The notes under the pieces are model-generated. The model was not told where the DNA came from. It saw only the letters and a list, made by a program, of their open reading frames with translations, and made no database searches. Of a DNA stretch of 64,000 bases, positions 44,402-53,451 are shown one piece after another. This DNA is from Streptomyces sp. NBC_00249 (GTDB taxonomy: Bacteria; Actinomycetota; Actinomycetes; Streptomycetales; Streptomycetaceae). Position numbers and translations under genes: made by a program. The DNA lies in contig NZ_JAPEMV010000001.1 of NCBI RefSeq assembly GCF_026342355.1, forward strand, positions 310,001 through 374,000, written 5' to 3'. Within the stretch, counting starts at the first letter, position 1, and every line of letters begins with the position of its first letter.

Positions 44402-45997
44402 GTGGCCGCCGTCCCCCGAGAACCCTGGCTGGGCCTGCACTGCTTCCTGCGGGCCACGCCCGAGGACACCGACGCCTTCCTGGTGGAGGACCTGGCCCCG
44501 CTGCTGGACGGGCTCGTCGCCGGGCGGGAGGCCGCCGCCTGGTCCTTCGCCCGGCACGAGGAGGGCGGTGCGCACCTGCGCGTGCGGGTGCGCGGTCCGC
44601 GGCCGGCCGCGCGGGCCGAACTGGGCCCGGCCCTGCGCCGGCTGGCCGGGGCGCGGCTCGCGCAGGGCGCGGAGGTGCGCGAGGTGCCGTACGCGCCCGG
44701 GCCGGGCGGGCCGTTCCCGGTGTCCGTCGCCGAGGGGCTCCGTGCGCTGGCCACCCGGGTCGCGGTGGACTGCGTCGCGGGGGCCTCCCGCGGTGGGCCG
44801 AGGCTGGCCGTCGCGGCGGACCTGGCGCACGCGACGGCCTGGGCCCTCGGGCTGGACCGCTACGGGGCGGCGCGCTGGCTGCGCGGGCAGGCCGCCCGCC
44901 GGCCCTGGGCGCGGGGTGTCCCGCTGCTGCCCGCGCGGCTGGTGCACGCCCAGGTCAACACGGTCTACGCGGCCCAGCGCGAGGGCCTCGCCAGCCGGGC
45001 GGGCGCCCTGCTCAGGGCACTGGCGGACGGCACCGCCGGGGGCCCGGTGGCCCGCTGGGCGGCGGCCGTACGGGCGGCCGAGTCCACGCTGCCGTCCGAC
45101 GCGCGCGAACCCCGGGCGCAGTGGGCCGCCCTGCTGCACGCGCTGCTGAACGGGCTCGGGGTGGCCCCGGAGGAGGAGCTGGCGGTGTACCGGCTGGCCG
45201 CGAAGGCCCTGCTGGACTCCGGGGAGCCGCTCTCCTACTTCCCCGACGGCCATCTGGACGCCGACCGGCAGTACCTGGAGCGGAGCAAGTTCCAGATCGG
45301 TCTGGACCGGGACAGCCTCGCCCGTCACGCACCGCCCGAGCGGCTCGCGCAGGCGCCGGAGGTGTCGCTGCCGGGCGGTTCGCTGCCGGAGGTGTCGCTG
45401 CGTGCGGCCGTCACCGGCCGGACGAGCACCCGCCGGCTGGGGGGCCCGCTGACGGCCGCCGGGCTGGGCACGCTGCTGTGGGGTGCCCACGCCGCCAGCC
45501 ACACGACGGGTTCCGACGCCGCCCCGGTCCGGCACCGCCCCTACCCGAGCGCGGGCTCCCTCTACACGGCGGGGCTGCGGCTGTTCGCCCTGGAGGTGGA
45601 GGGGCTGGCGCCGGGCACCTACCAGGCGGTACCCGAGCGGCGTTCGCTGCGGCGGGTCGCGGACGCCCCCTCCCTCGACGAGGTCCGGGCGCTCTCCGCG
45701 TACCTGACGCTGCCGCGGGAGGACCCCCTCTCCATCGCGGTGGACGGGGTCCCGGCGGTGCTCGGCCTGTTCGTGGACCTCGGCCGGCTCCGGCAGCGCT
45801 ACGGCCTGCGGGCCCTGCGGCTGGGGCTGCTGGAGGCCGGGCACCTGGCGCAGTCCCTGTTGCTGACCGCGTCCGCGCTGGGCCTGGCCACGACGCCGCT
45901 GGGCGGGTTCCGTGACGACCTGGCCCAGGAGCTGTTCGGGCTGGACGACCTCGACCAGCCCCTCCAGTACCTGCTGCCGCTGGGCCGGGCCGTGTGA
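44402..45997 (+). CDS. LazF-like fusion: glutamate elimination plus SagB-type azoline dehydrogenase
   Basis: The 531-residue protein has two parts. About 1-290 is a thiopeptide-type elimination domain (EPWLGLHCFLRA, HLRVRVRGPRPAARAEL). From about 330 on is a single SagB-type nitroreductase domain (TSTRRLGG, YPSAGSLYTAGL, GLLEAGHLAQSLLLTASALGLATTPLGGF in parts). The fusion matches LazF of lactazole biosynthesis, which forms Dha and oxidises azolines. GTG 44402 has AGGAG 6 nt upstream; the overlapping GTG 44348 is an alternative that would add 18 residues. It ends the cluster 8 bp from the convergent carbonic anhydrase. Confidence 0.87.
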   Translation: MAAVPREPWLGLHCFLRATPEDTDAFLVEDLAPLLDGLVAGREAAAWSFARHEEGGAHLRVRVRGPRPAARAELGPALRRLAGARLAQGAEVREVPYAPGPGGPFPVSVAEGLRALATRVAVDCVAGASRGGPRLAVAADLAHATAWALGLDRYGAARWLRGQAARRPWARGVPLLPARLVHAQVNTVYAAQREGLASRAGALLRALADGTAGGPVARWAAAVRAAESTLPSDAREPRAQWAALLHALLNGLGVAPEEELAVYRLAAKALLDSGEPLSYFPDGHLDADRQYLERSKFQIGLDRDSLARHAPPERLAQAPEVSLPGGSLPEVSLRAAVTGRTSTRRLGGPLTAAGLGTLLWGAHAASHTTGSDAAPVRHRPYPSAGSLYTAGLRLFALEVEGLAPGTYQAVPERRSLRRVADAPSLDEVRALSAYLTLPREDPLSIAVDGVPAVLGLFVDLGRLRQRYGLRALRLGLLEAGHLAQSLLLTASALGLATTPLGGFRDDLAQELFGLDDLDQPLQYLLPLGRAV

Positions 45998-46004
45998 GCG
46001 GGGG

Positions 46005-46721
46005 TCAGTTCAGGGTGCGCACCCGCTGGTCGTTCAGTTCGTAGCGGGCCGCGACGACGGCCAGTTTCCCGGCGGACACGGCGCGGGCCAGGTCCGGTTC
46101 GGCGGCGAGCCGGTCGCGGGTGCGGCGGGCGTGGGCGTCGATGGTGGCGTCGACACGGGCCTCGCCGTGCTGGCCCCGGTCGATCGCTGGGCGTATCTGG
46201 TCGGCGAGGTACTGGATGTGCGCGGGCAGCTTCTCCCCGGTCTCGTCGGCGTGGACGGCCGCGCCGACGGCTCCGCAGGACTGGTGGCCGAGGACCAGGA
46301 CCAGGGGGACGGCCAGTTCCAGCACCCCGTAGGCGATGCTGCCGAGTACGGCCTCGTCCAGTACCTCGCCCGCCGAGCGGACGGTCAGGAGGTCGCCGAG
46401 GCCCTGGTCGAAGACGAGTTCCGGGGGGACCCGGGAGTCGACGCAGCCGAGCACGATCGCGAAGGGGTGCTGGGCCTTGGTGAGCCGCAGACGGGTCGAC
46501 GGCGACTCGTGCGGGTGCTCCTGACGGTACGTCCGCCAGCGGCGGTTTCCGGCCGTCAGCTCGCGCAGGGACTCCTCGGGTGTCCTCGGTCGCGTACCGG
46601 TGGCGGGCCCGGGCGGGGCGGCGGAGGCGGGGAAGGCGGATCCGAGGGCGAGGACGGATCCGGCGGCGGCCGTACCGGCCACGGCGGTGCGCAGCAGGCT
46701 GCGACGACTGGTCGTAAGCAT
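46005..46721 (-). CDS. Tat-exported beta-carbonic anhydrase
   Basis: The 238-residue protein begins MLTTSRRSLLRTAVAG, a twin-arginine signal, followed by a hydrophobic stretch and an ASA cleavage site. Zinc motifs VLGCVDSRVPPE and GHQSCGAV mark a beta-carbonic anhydrase. It would act outside the membrane, unlike the cytoplasmic copy at 20169. It is not obviously linked to either RiPP cluster. Confidence 0.9.
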   Translation of the reverse strand: MLTTSRRSLLRTAVAGTAAAGSVLALGSAFPASAAPPGPATGTRPRTPEESLRELTAGNRRWRTYRQEHPHESPSTRLRLTKAQHPFAIVLGCVDSRVPPELVFDQGLGDLLTVRSAGEVLDEAVLGSIAYGVLELAVPLVLVLGHQSCGAVGAAVHADETGEKLPAHIQYLADQIRPAIDRGQHGEARVDATIDAHARRTRDRLAAEPDLARAVSAGKLAVVAARYELNDQRVRTLN

Positions 46722-46810
46722 GCGCGAAAGTAACCAGCTTTACCGTCTCTTGACCAAGACCCCGGGAAGCATTTGGCGGAAACGATTCTTCAACCGGCGC
46801 GATCCGGGTG

Positions 46811-47401
46811 TTACCGGTCCGTCAGGCGGACAACGGCCACCCGTCCTCCGGTACGGACCGCGCAGCTCAGGGGCTCCGTGACCAGGGCGGCGTCGTACGG
46901 CGAGAGCTCGACGGGGGCACCCTCCCCGCCCGGGCCGGTCAGGAGCGCCGGCCCGTCGAGCGCGACGAGGAGCAGGGTCTCGTCCGGCCGGACGTCCAGG
47001 CCGAGTTCCCCGCGCACGACGGCCGTCCGCGCCCCGGCGCGCTCGCGCCGCCACATCACGTTGAAGTTCACGACGGGCCCGCCCAGCAGCCGGCAGCCGG
47101 TCGGCAGGTCCCCGGGGAAGTGGCGGGGTGCGTAGCGCTCGTCGACGCGCCGGTGTTCCTCCCCGACCGTGAGGTCCATGCCCGCGCCCTCGGCGAGGGT
47201 GAGCGTCCGGTCGACGCCGGGGAACTCCGAGAAGGGCCCGTCGGCCGCGACCTCGGCGAGGCTGACCCGCCAGGCGAAGTCGGCGGTCCCGGCATCCTCG
47301 GGCCGCGCGGCGATCTCGCGGGTCACTCCCCCGCCGTTCTTCCACGGGACCGCCGCGCGGTCGGCCGCACGCAGGATCCGGATGCCGGCGGGGCTGGTCA
47401 T
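46811..47401 (-). CDS. HutD/Ves family cupin-like protein
   Basis: The 196-residue protein has PWKNGGGVTREIA at the N-terminus, FSEFPGVDRTLTLAEG and GPVVNFNVMWRR, all HutD/Ves hallmarks. The family is a bicupin associated with histidine utilisation in some bacteria, but its biochemical role is unsettled. No other hut genes are nearby. Confidence 0.88.
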   Translation of the reverse strand: MTSPAGIRILRAADRAAVPWKNGGGVTREIAARPEDAGTADFAWRVSLAEVAADGPFSEFPGVDRTLTLAEGAGMDLTVGEEHRRVDERYAPRHFPGDLPTGCRLLGGPVVNFNVMWRRERAGARTAVVRGELGLDVRPDETLLLVALDGPALLTGPGGEGAPVELSPYDAALVTEPLSCAVRTGGRVAVVRLTDR

Positions 47402-47513
47402 GGGGTGGTTCCTTCCCTGGGGGTCCGCGCCGCCCGGCGGGCGGTACGGACCCGCGCGGCGCAGCCCGAGCCTACCGACAGGCCCTCCGGCCCGGGCCGC
47501 TGCCCGAAGGGCG

Positions 47514-48179
47514 TCACAGGCCGGCCGGACCCTGACCGGCGTCCGCTCCGGCCTCCCCCGCGGCTCCGTCGGAGTCGAGCGTCAGGGCTCCGGCGCGGGC
47601 GGCGGCGAGCGCGATCCGCACGGCCCGGTCGGCGGCGCCCTCGTCGACCGGGTCGGCGCTGACGAGCAACCGGAAGTAGATCGGAGCGGCCATCGCCTTG
47701 ATGAGCTCGGCCGGATCGGTGCCTGCCGGGAGTTCGCCCCGCTCGACGGCGCGGGCGACCACGGGCTCGGCCCGCCGGAACCGGTCGGCGAACACCCGCC
47801 GCCGCGCCTCGGCGATCTCCGGCAGCCGCCCGGCGTCGGAGAACATCGCGGTCTGCACCGCCCTGCCCACCGGCCCCGTCATGCTCTGCACGAGCATCCG
47901 CGCGAGCTCCCGCAGGTCGCTCTCGACGGAGCCGGTGTCCGGCATGGGGATGTCGGTGGCGAAGTGCTCGGAGAGCGCGTCGACGACGAGGCTCTCGCGG
48001 TCCTTCCAGCGCCGGTAGAGCGTGGTCTTGTGCACCCCGGCCCGCTGGGCCACGCCCTCGACGGTCAGCTCGGCGTACCCCCGGTCCAGCAGCTCGGCGA
48101 GGGTGGCGGCACGCACCGCCGCCTGAGCCTTGCGCCCGCGCCCGACGGGGCGGGCGGGTTCGGTGGAACCCGATTCCAT
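47514..48179 (-). CDS. TetR-family repressor divergent from an SDR gene
   Basis: The 221-residue protein has a TetR helix-turn-helix (LTVEGVAQRAGVHKTTLYRRWKDRESL, in parts) near residues 30-60 and a C-terminal ligand domain. Its own ribosome site AGGAG lies inside the palindrome GCAACTAGGAGTTGC directly before ATG 48179, so autoregulation is likely. It probably represses the divergent dehydrogenase gene. Confidence 0.9.
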   Translation of the reverse strand: MESGSTEPARPVGRGRKAQAAVRAATLAELLDRGYAELTVEGVAQRAGVHKTTLYRRWKDRESLVVDALSEHFATDIPMPDTGSVESDLRELARMLVQSMTGPVGRAVQTAMFSDAGRLPEIAEARRRVFADRFRRAEPVVARAVERGELPAGTDPAELIKAMAAPIYFRLLVSADPVDEGAADRAVRIALAAARAGALTLDSDGAAGEAGADAGQGPAGL

Positions 48180-48180
48180 T

Positions 48181-48245
48181 GCAACTCCTAGTTGCGTTAG
48201 CGGTACGCGCATGTCAGGATCCAGCATATCGCAACTATAAGTTGC
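48181..48245. promoter_or_regulatory. Twin GCAACT-N3-AGTTGC operators
   Basis: Identical 6-bp arms with 3-bp spacers occur at 48181-48195 and 48231-48245, 50 bp apart (about five helical turns). The first overlaps the TetR ribosome site; the second contains TATAAG, a likely -10 of the SDR gene. Confidence 0.8.
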
Positions 48246-48276
48246 ATTCTGGTGGACCTAGGAGAAAGGGAAGGCC

Positions 48277-49233
48277 ATGCCCAGCGCCTCCCGTACATGG
48301 ACGCTCGACTCCGTCCCCGACCAGTCCGGCCGCCTGGCGGTGGTCACCGGAGCCAACAGCGGCATCGGCCAGGTCACGGCAGAGGTGCTCGCCCGCCGGG
48401 GCGCGCATGTCGTACTGGCCTGCCGCAGTCCCCGACGGGGGCAGGAAGCCCTGGACCGGCTGCTCGCCCGGGCACCCGGCGCCCGCGCCGAGCTGCGCCT
48501 CCTCGACCTGGGCGATCTGGCCTCCGTACGGGCCTTCGCCGACGGCTGGGACCACGGCCGGCTCGACCTGCTGGTCAACAACGCCGGTGTGGCGATGGTG
48601 CCGTTCGCCCGGACCGCCGACGGATTCGAGTCGCAGTTCGGGATCAACCACCTGGGCGCCTTCGCGCTGACCGGGCTGATGCTCCCCCACCTGCTCGCCT
48701 CGCCCGATCCACGGGTGGTCGCCGTCAGCAGCGAAGGCCAGCGGTTCGCCCGCTTCGACCTGGACAACCTCAACGCCGAACGCCGCTACCGCACCGTGTT
48801 CGCCTACCTGCAGTCCAAGCGCGCCAACCTCTACTTCGCCACCGAGCTCCAACGCCGCGCCGACGCCGCCGGCCTGGGCCTGCGCAGCATGGCGGTGGCC
48901 CCCGGACTCACCCGCACCAACGTCCTCACCGGCGGCGCCAACGGCGACCGCGGCCGGCTCCACGGCACGCTGACCCGGCTGCTGCTCCGCATCGCCTTCC
49001 GCCCGACCCCCGCGGGCGCCAGGACCTCGCTGTACGCGGCGACCGTCCCGGACCTGCCGGGCGGATCGTACGTCGTGCCCGACGGGCCGCTGCAACTGCG
49101 CGGGGAGCCCGTCCTGCGCGACCGGGAGCGCGCCGTGCGTGACACCGTCACCGCCCGCCGACTGTGGGAGCTGTCCGAGGAACTCACCGGCGTCCCCTTC
49201 CGGCTGCCCGTCCGGGACCCCCGATCCCCTTGA
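48277..49233 (+). CDS. Short-chain dehydrogenase/reductase
   Basis: The 318-residue SDR has TGANSGIG at 24-31 for NAD(P) binding, LLVNNAG, a catalytic serine in VVAVSSEGQ and YLQSK supplying Tyr and Lys. It resembles retinol dehydrogenase/WW-oxidoreductase-like SDRs of actinomycetes. The substrate is unknown. GGAGAAAGGG precedes the ATG. The TetR gene and twin operators upstream suggest induction by a small molecule. Confidence 0.9.
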   Translation: MPSASRTWTLDSVPDQSGRLAVVTGANSGIGQVTAEVLARRGAHVVLACRSPRRGQEALDRLLARAPGARAELRLLDLGDLASVRAFADGWDHGRLDLLVNNAGVAMVPFARTADGFESQFGINHLGAFALTGLMLPHLLASPDPRVVAVSSEGQRFARFDLDNLNAERRYRTVFAYLQSKRANLYFATELQRRADAAGLGLRSMAVAPGLTRTNVLTGGANGDRGRLHGTLTRLLLRIAFRPTPAGARTSLYAATVPDLPGGSYVVPDGPLQLRGEPVLRDRERAVRDTVTARRLWELSEELTGVPFRLPVRDPRSP

Positions 49234-49255
49234 GGCATACGGCCGTCACGGCCGT

Positions 49256-50671
49256 TCAGCGCAGGATCCCCGCCTGCCGGGCGGCCCGCAGCCAGGAGGG
49301 GAACTCCGACAGGAGCCGGTCGTACAGCTCGGGGTCGGAGATCTGGTCGATGTCGTCGACGGCGAAGAAGCCGACGTTGTCGACGCGGCGCCCCGGCATC
49401 GTGTCGAAGCGCTCCAGGACCCCGAAGCCGGCCCGGCCGAGCCCGACGAACTGCCAGAACACCGGCTCCTCGACGGCCTCCCGGAGCTCCCGCTCGATCT
49501 CCGCGTTGCGGTAGACCCCGCCGTCGGAGAAGAAGAGGACCAGCGTCGGGACGGGCACCGGGTGGGAGCGTACGAAGTTCCGCACCTCGGCGATGACCTT
49601 CTGCTCCTCGTTCTGGAAGCCGACCGCCCGCATGTCGACCTGGCCGGGGAGCAGGCCCTTGGGGGGCTTCTTGCGGCCGAAGACGCTCATCTGCCCGACG
49701 CGCACGTGCAGGCGCAGCCACTCCGGGAGGTCGCCGATGACGAGGTCCGGCAGCCGGGCGGGGTTGGTGGCGAAGGTCCAGGCCTGCATCTCGCCGTCGT
49801 CGTCGAGCTGCGCGGCGACGGCCGCCATCCGCTCCACGACGCCCGCGACCGTGCCCCGGGAGTAGAGGGCGCTCATGGAGCCGGAGGCGTCGAGGACGAG
49901 GACCACGCGGGCGCTCACCCCGCCGGCGCCCTGCTTGCTGAGGCTGACGGCCACCTGCTGCTTGCGCAGGGAGAGCCGGATCCGCATGTCCATGGGGAGT
50001 TCGGCCTCCCCCTTGACCAGCCGTACGGCGGGGGCCGGGGCGGGCGCGGCAGGAGCGGGTGCGGCGGGTGCGGGCCAGGACACGGGTGCGGGCGCGGACA
50101 CGGCCCGGTGCACGGGAGCGGGGGCGGGAGCGGGAGCGGGAGCGGGAGCGGGGGGTTCGTCGTCCACGGTGATGCCGAAGTCCGTCGCCAGACCGGCCAG
50201 TCCGCTCGCGTACCCCTGCCCCACGGCCCGGAACTTCCACGCCCCGGCCCGCCGGTACAGCTCGCCGCTCAGGAAGGCGGTCTCGGATCCCGCCTCCATG
50301 TCGAAGCGGACCAGCTCCGCCCCGGACACGGCGTCGAGCAGCCGCAGGTGCAGTCCGGGAACCTGCCCGAAGGTCCCGCCGTCGGCGGAGGCGCACAGCA
50401 CGACCCGCTCGATGTCCGGCTCCAGGGCGGCCAGATCGACGTCGAGGGAGTCGGCTCCGGGCCGCTTGCCGAGGTGGCGTACGGCGCCGGAGGGGTGCCG
50501 GGGCTGGTTGTAGAAGACGAAGTCCCCGTCGGAGCGCACCCGTCCGCCGCCGGCCAGCAGCAGCGCGGACGCGTCCACGTCCGGTACTCCGGGTCCGGCC
50601 GACCAGCCGAGCACCGCTCTGACGGAGGCTGCCGCGACGGGCAGGTTGGCGCCTTTGCTCAGTGTCGTCAC
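49256..50671 (-). CDS. TerD-domain protein fused to a von Willebrand factor A domain
   Basis: The 471-residue protein starts at GTG with [12 protein letters not shown], a TerD domain (about 1-165, with [14 protein letters not shown]), a Pro-Ala linker (about 170-225) and a vWA domain with MIDAS motif LDASGSMS near residue 265. Such fusions belong to the tellurite/stress Ter system of calcium-binding proteins in actinomycetes. No other ter genes lie alongside. The linker is encoded by a hexanucleotide repeat. Confidence 0.88.
   Translation of the reverse strand: MTTLSKGANLPVAAASVRAVLGWSAGPGVPDVDASALLLAGGGRVRSDGDFVFYNQPRHPSGAVRHLGKRPGADSLDVDLAALEPDIERVVLCASADGGTFGQVPGLHLRLLDAVSGAELVRFDMEAGSETAFLSGELYRRAGAWKFRAVGQGYASGLAGLATDFGITVDDEPPAPAPAPAPAPAPVHRAVSAPAPVSWPAPAAPAPAAPAPAPAVRLVKGEAELPMDMRIRLSLRKQQVAVSLSKQGAGGVSARVVLVLDASGSMSALYSRGTVAGVVERMAAVAAQLDDDGEMQAWTFATNPARLPDLVIGDLPEWLRLHVRVGQMSVFGRKKPPKGLLPGQVDMRAVGFQNEEQKVIAEVRNFVRSHPVPVPTLVLFFSDGGVYRNAEIERELREAVEEPVFWQFVGLGRAGFGVLERFDTMPGRRVDNVGFFAVDDIDQISDPELYDRLLSEFPSWLRAARQAGILR
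50114..50149. repeat. Six hexanucleotide repeats encoding the Pro-Ala linker
   Basis: GGGAGC (one copy reading GGGGGC) is repeated six times. On the minus strand it encodes alternating Ala-Pro. Slippage would change linker length without shifting the frame. Confidence 0.75.
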
Positions 50672-50717
50672 GCCCGACAGTCTGCCCGCTGGGGCCCCGG
50701 CGGAGTAGCGGTACAGG

Positions 50718-51440
50718 TCAGGAGGCCCGGCGGACGCTGTGCGGCAGGGACATGTAGCCGGGGCGCGCCCGCTCCTCGGGGGCGCCTTCGGGGGCGTCCG
50801 TGTCGACGGCGCGGACCTCCAGCGGGGAACTGCCGGTGGGGCCGGTGGCGGTGGCGCGCAGCCGGTAGCGCTCGGTGCGTACGGCGTCCCGGGCGAGGGC
50901 CGGGCCGCCCTCGTAGAGGGAGTACGGCTTGAGGTCCCCGGCGACGCGCAGCGCGGCCGGGCTCCACCGGCCGGTGGCCGGGTCCTGGCGTTCGAGGAGG
51001 ACGGAGGCGGCGGGGCCGGGGGTGTCACCGGGTTCGGGGAGGAGGGGCTCCATCTGGAAGGCGAGCAGCAGGTGTTCGTACGGCCGGGAGTTGCCGTTGC
51101 GCAGGGTGACGGTGAACTCCTGCGCGGGTCCGCCCCGTACGAGGCTCAGCCGGCCCGTCACGGTGGCGACGGTCATCGTCAGCCGGGTGGCGGGCGCCGG
51201 GGGTGCGGTGGTCGGGGGCGGCGTCGGCTCCACGGCCGGGGAGGCCGATGCGGACGGGCTCGCTCCGGGCGGTGTGCCGGGCGAAGCGGCTGCCGAGGGA
51301 GACCCGGCGGGCGTCGGTGCGGCGGAGGGGGCCGGGGGCTCGGCCGGGGTCCCGGGCTTCGCGGCGCAGGCGCTCAGCGCGGCCGTCAGGACGAGCGCGG
51401 CGGCGAGGGGAACCGGACGGAGACGGGGTCTGACGTGCAT
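50718..51440 (-). CDS. Secreted lipoprotein with Pro/Ser/Ala-rich spacer
   Basis: The 240-residue protein has a signal peptide ending with lipobox TAALSAC (C about residue 25), about 60 residues of Pro/Ser/Ala/Gly spacer, and a beta-rich domain ([39 protein letters not shown]). The domain resembles signal-peptide-linked DUF4232-type folds only in general character, so I give no function. AGGAGG precedes the ATG. Confidence 0.72.
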   Translation of the reverse strand: MHVRPRLRPVPLAAALVLTAALSACAAKPGTPAEPPAPSAAPTPAGSPSAAASPGTPPGASPSASASPAVEPTPPPTTAPPAPATRLTMTVATVTGRLSLVRGGPAQEFTVTLRNGNSRPYEHLLLAFQMEPLLPEPGDTPGPAASVLLERQDPATGRWSPAALRVAGDLKPYSLYEGGPALARDAVRTERYRLRATATGPTGSSPLEVRAVDTDAPEGAPEERARPGYMSLPHSVRRAS

Positions 51441-51600
51441 GGCGGCCCTCCTGCGGCTCCCGGGTGCTGGAGGAAGGTAACAGGAGGCCCGCCGGCCGGC
51501 GGGGTACGGATCCGTGACGCTTGGGTCACGGTTGCGCACGAGCCGGGGCCCGCACCGACGGTGCGGGCCCCGGCCCTGTTCGCGCGGCTGCGCCGGAACG

Positions 51601-51804
51601 TCAGGCGGGCGTGATGTTCTCGGCCTGCGGGCCCTTCTGGCCCTGCGTGACGTCGAAGTTGACCTTCTGGCCTTCCTGAAGCTCGCGGTAGCCCTGGGTG
51701 GCGATGTTCGAGTAGTGCGCGAAAACGTCGGCACCGCCGCCGTCCTGCTCGATGAAACCGAAACCCTTTTCCGCGTTGAACCACTTCACGGTGCCGGATG
51801 CCAT
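51601..51804 (-). CDS. Cold-shock domain protein
   Basis: The 67-residue protein starts [20 protein letters not shown] and has the RNP motifs KGFGFI and VFAHY of CspA-type RNA chaperones. The streptomycete type is expressed at many temperatures and melts mRNA structure. Its upstream region is unusually A/T-rich and contains the hairpin terminator of the preceding gene, so it has its own promoter. Confidence 0.95.
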   Translation of the reverse strand: MASGTVKWFNAEKGFGFIEQDGGGADVFAHYSNIATQGYRELQEGQKVNFDVTQGQKGPQAENITPA

Positions 51805-51890
51805 ATCGATTCTCCTTCGGGGCTGTACCCGGCGCCGCACTGTGCGGAAGCCGGAGTCGCCGTGATGTTCTACCCGTCCGAAAAGCATCC

Positions 51891-51935
51891 GGAAATAAAA
51901 AGTGCACCCGCCGGTCAATCCGGCGGGAGCACTTG
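51891..51935 (-). terminator. Intrinsic terminator with T-tract upstream of the cold-shock gene
   Basis: On the minus strand AAGTGCTCCCGCCGG, a short loop and CCGGCGGGTGCACTT form a stem followed by TTTTTATTT. It ends the F420-reductase-like transcript from 52698 and isolates the cold-shock gene. A classic U-tract is rare in this genome. Confidence 0.8.
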
Positions 51936-52035
51936 AAATATTTGGGAACCACACCCGCAACTGGGCTTCACCGTAGCACAGGGAGCAGGCGCGAACGCGG
52001 AGAGTTACCACGTCCGGCGGTACGCCCCGGGGACT

Positions 52036-52698
52036 TCAGCCCCGGAATTCCTCCGTGCGCACGGGCGAGGCCTCGGTGAGGGCCCGGGTGACGGCTTCGG
52101 TGCCCGCGCGCAGTCCGTAGACGGGGGTGGCGGGCTGCTGGCGCCAGGAGTCGTCGAGGCCTCCGGCGTCCACGGTGTCGAAGCCGATCTCGTCGATGAG
52201 GGCGCGGACGGCCTTCTTGGCCGCCTCGTCGTCGCCCGCGACGGGGACGGCGATGCGGTCCGGGTGCCCGGCGGGGAGGGCGCGGTCCACGATGTCGGCG
52301 GCGTAGGTGCCGTTGAAGGCCTTGACGACCGGGTGGCCGAGCTGCTGCTGCGTCCAGCGGCTCTCGGTCAGGCCCTCGTCCTCGATGGCGGCGATGCGGC
52401 CGTCGCGCACGCGCGGGTAGTAGTTGCCGGTGTCGATGACGGCGAAGCCCTCGGCGGCCCCGTCGAAGACCTCGGCGGGCAGGTCGGGGACGTTCTTGAA
52501 GGGGATGGTGACCACGACGATCTCGGCGCCGCGGGCCGCCTCGGCGACGGTCACGGCGGTCGCGCCGGTCTCCTCGACGAGGGCGGTCAGGGTCTCGGGG
52601 CCGCGGGAGTTGGCGACGGAGACCTGGTGCCCGAGGGAGGTGAGCCGACGGGTGAGGTTGCCGCCGATGTTGCCGGCGCCGATGATGCCGATCTTCAT
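52036..52698 (-). CDS. NADPH-dependent F420 reductase-like (Fno family) oxidoreductase
   Basis: The 220-residue protein starts MKIGIIGAGNIGGNLTRRL, a Rossmann nucleotide-binding loop, with VANSRGPETL and VVKAFNGTYAADI typical of F420H2:NADP oxidoreductase-like proteins. Family members transfer hydride between F420 and NADP, though many paralogs are uncharacterised reductases. GGAGAG precedes the ATG. Confidence 0.82.
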   Translation of the reverse strand: MKIGIIGAGNIGGNLTRRLTSLGHQVSVANSRGPETLTALVEETGATAVTVAEAARGAEIVVVTIPFKNVPDLPAEVFDGAAEGFAVIDTGNYYPRVRDGRIAAIEDEGLTESRWTQQQLGHPVVKAFNGTYAADIVDRALPAGHPDRIAVPVAGDDEAAKKAVRALIDEIGFDTVDAGGLDDSWRQQPATPVYGLRAGTEAVTRALTEASPVRTEEFRG

Positions 52699-52920
52699 GA
52701 GCTCTCCAGTGCGTGCGGAGTTCGGATATCGCGTCTGTCCGAACCACCGACGGGCCCGCGGCATTCCGCTCGGACGGCCCGGCAATTCCACGGATCCTCC
52801 GTACGAGCGAATTTCGGCCATTTCCCGTGCGTCAAGAACCGGATTGAGGACGGTCCCGTCATCAAGGGCAGTGCCAGGGACCGCAGGGGCACGCACCAGC
52901 ACGGGGAAAGGTACTCACCC

Positions 52921-53379
52921 ATGTCCACGTTCACGGCCAAGCGCCTCACGACGACCGCCCTCGCCGCCACCGCCGGCGCCGCGGCCCTCTCCTTCGCCCT
53001 CGTCACGGGCACCTCCGCCACCGCCGCCGCCCCGCAGTCGGTCTCCGGCAGCCCCGAGGGCGCGTTCACCCGTATCGCCGACTTCTACGGCTCCTACATC
53101 GACGCGGTCTACGACGGCGACGGGGCCACGGCCGAGAAGCTGCGCTCCTTCTACCTCTCCGACGCCCTCCAGCGCGAGCTGGCGGTGTGGGAGGAGGCGA
53201 ACCACGCGAACGGCGTGCTGCGCGCGCAGAACGTGCCCGCGAAGTGGAAGGTGACCTCCACGGGCAGCGGCACGGGCAAGACCAACGCCACGATCACCCT
53301 GACCTGGGGCAGCGACACGACCCAGCTGCACGTGCAGGCCGACCTGAGGACGAAGAAGATCACCTCCATCACGGACTGA
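52921..53379 (+). CDS. Small secreted protein of unknown function
   Basis: The 152-residue protein has a signal peptide (KRLTTTALAATAGAAALSFALVTG) with likely cleavage after ATAAA, and a compact mature domain (FTRIADFYGSYIDAVYDGDG and VTSTGSGTGKTNATITLTWG). I do not recognise the family. The basic-hydrophobic N-terminus and absence of cysteines suggest a soluble extracellular protein. It converges on fprA across a strong hairpin. Confidence 0.72.
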   Translation: MSTFTAKRLTTTALAATAGAAALSFALVTGTSATAAAPQSVSGSPEGAFTRIADFYGSYIDAVYDGDGATAEKLRSFYLSDALQRELAVWEEANHANGVLRAQNVPAKWKVTSTGSGTGKTNATITLTWGSDTTQLHVQADLRTKKITSITD

Positions 53380-53395
53380 TCCGTCCCCGCGCACG

Positions 53396-53428
53396 CGGGA
53401 GGGGCCCGCCGGCGGCGGGCCCCTCCCG
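53396..53428. terminator. 15-bp bidirectional hairpin between secreted protein and fprA
   Basis: CGGGAGGGGCCCGCC (53396-53410) pairs perfectly with its complement (53414-53428) around GGC, in the gap between convergent genes. Confidence 0.8.
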
Positions 53429-53451
53429 TTGTCCTCGTACGCGGCGGGCCG

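Noticed and set aside
46005..46721. The Tat carbonic anhydrase as part of cluster 2
   Set aside because: It is convergent, exported and of a housekeeping family; no azole RiPP pathway I know uses such an enzyme.
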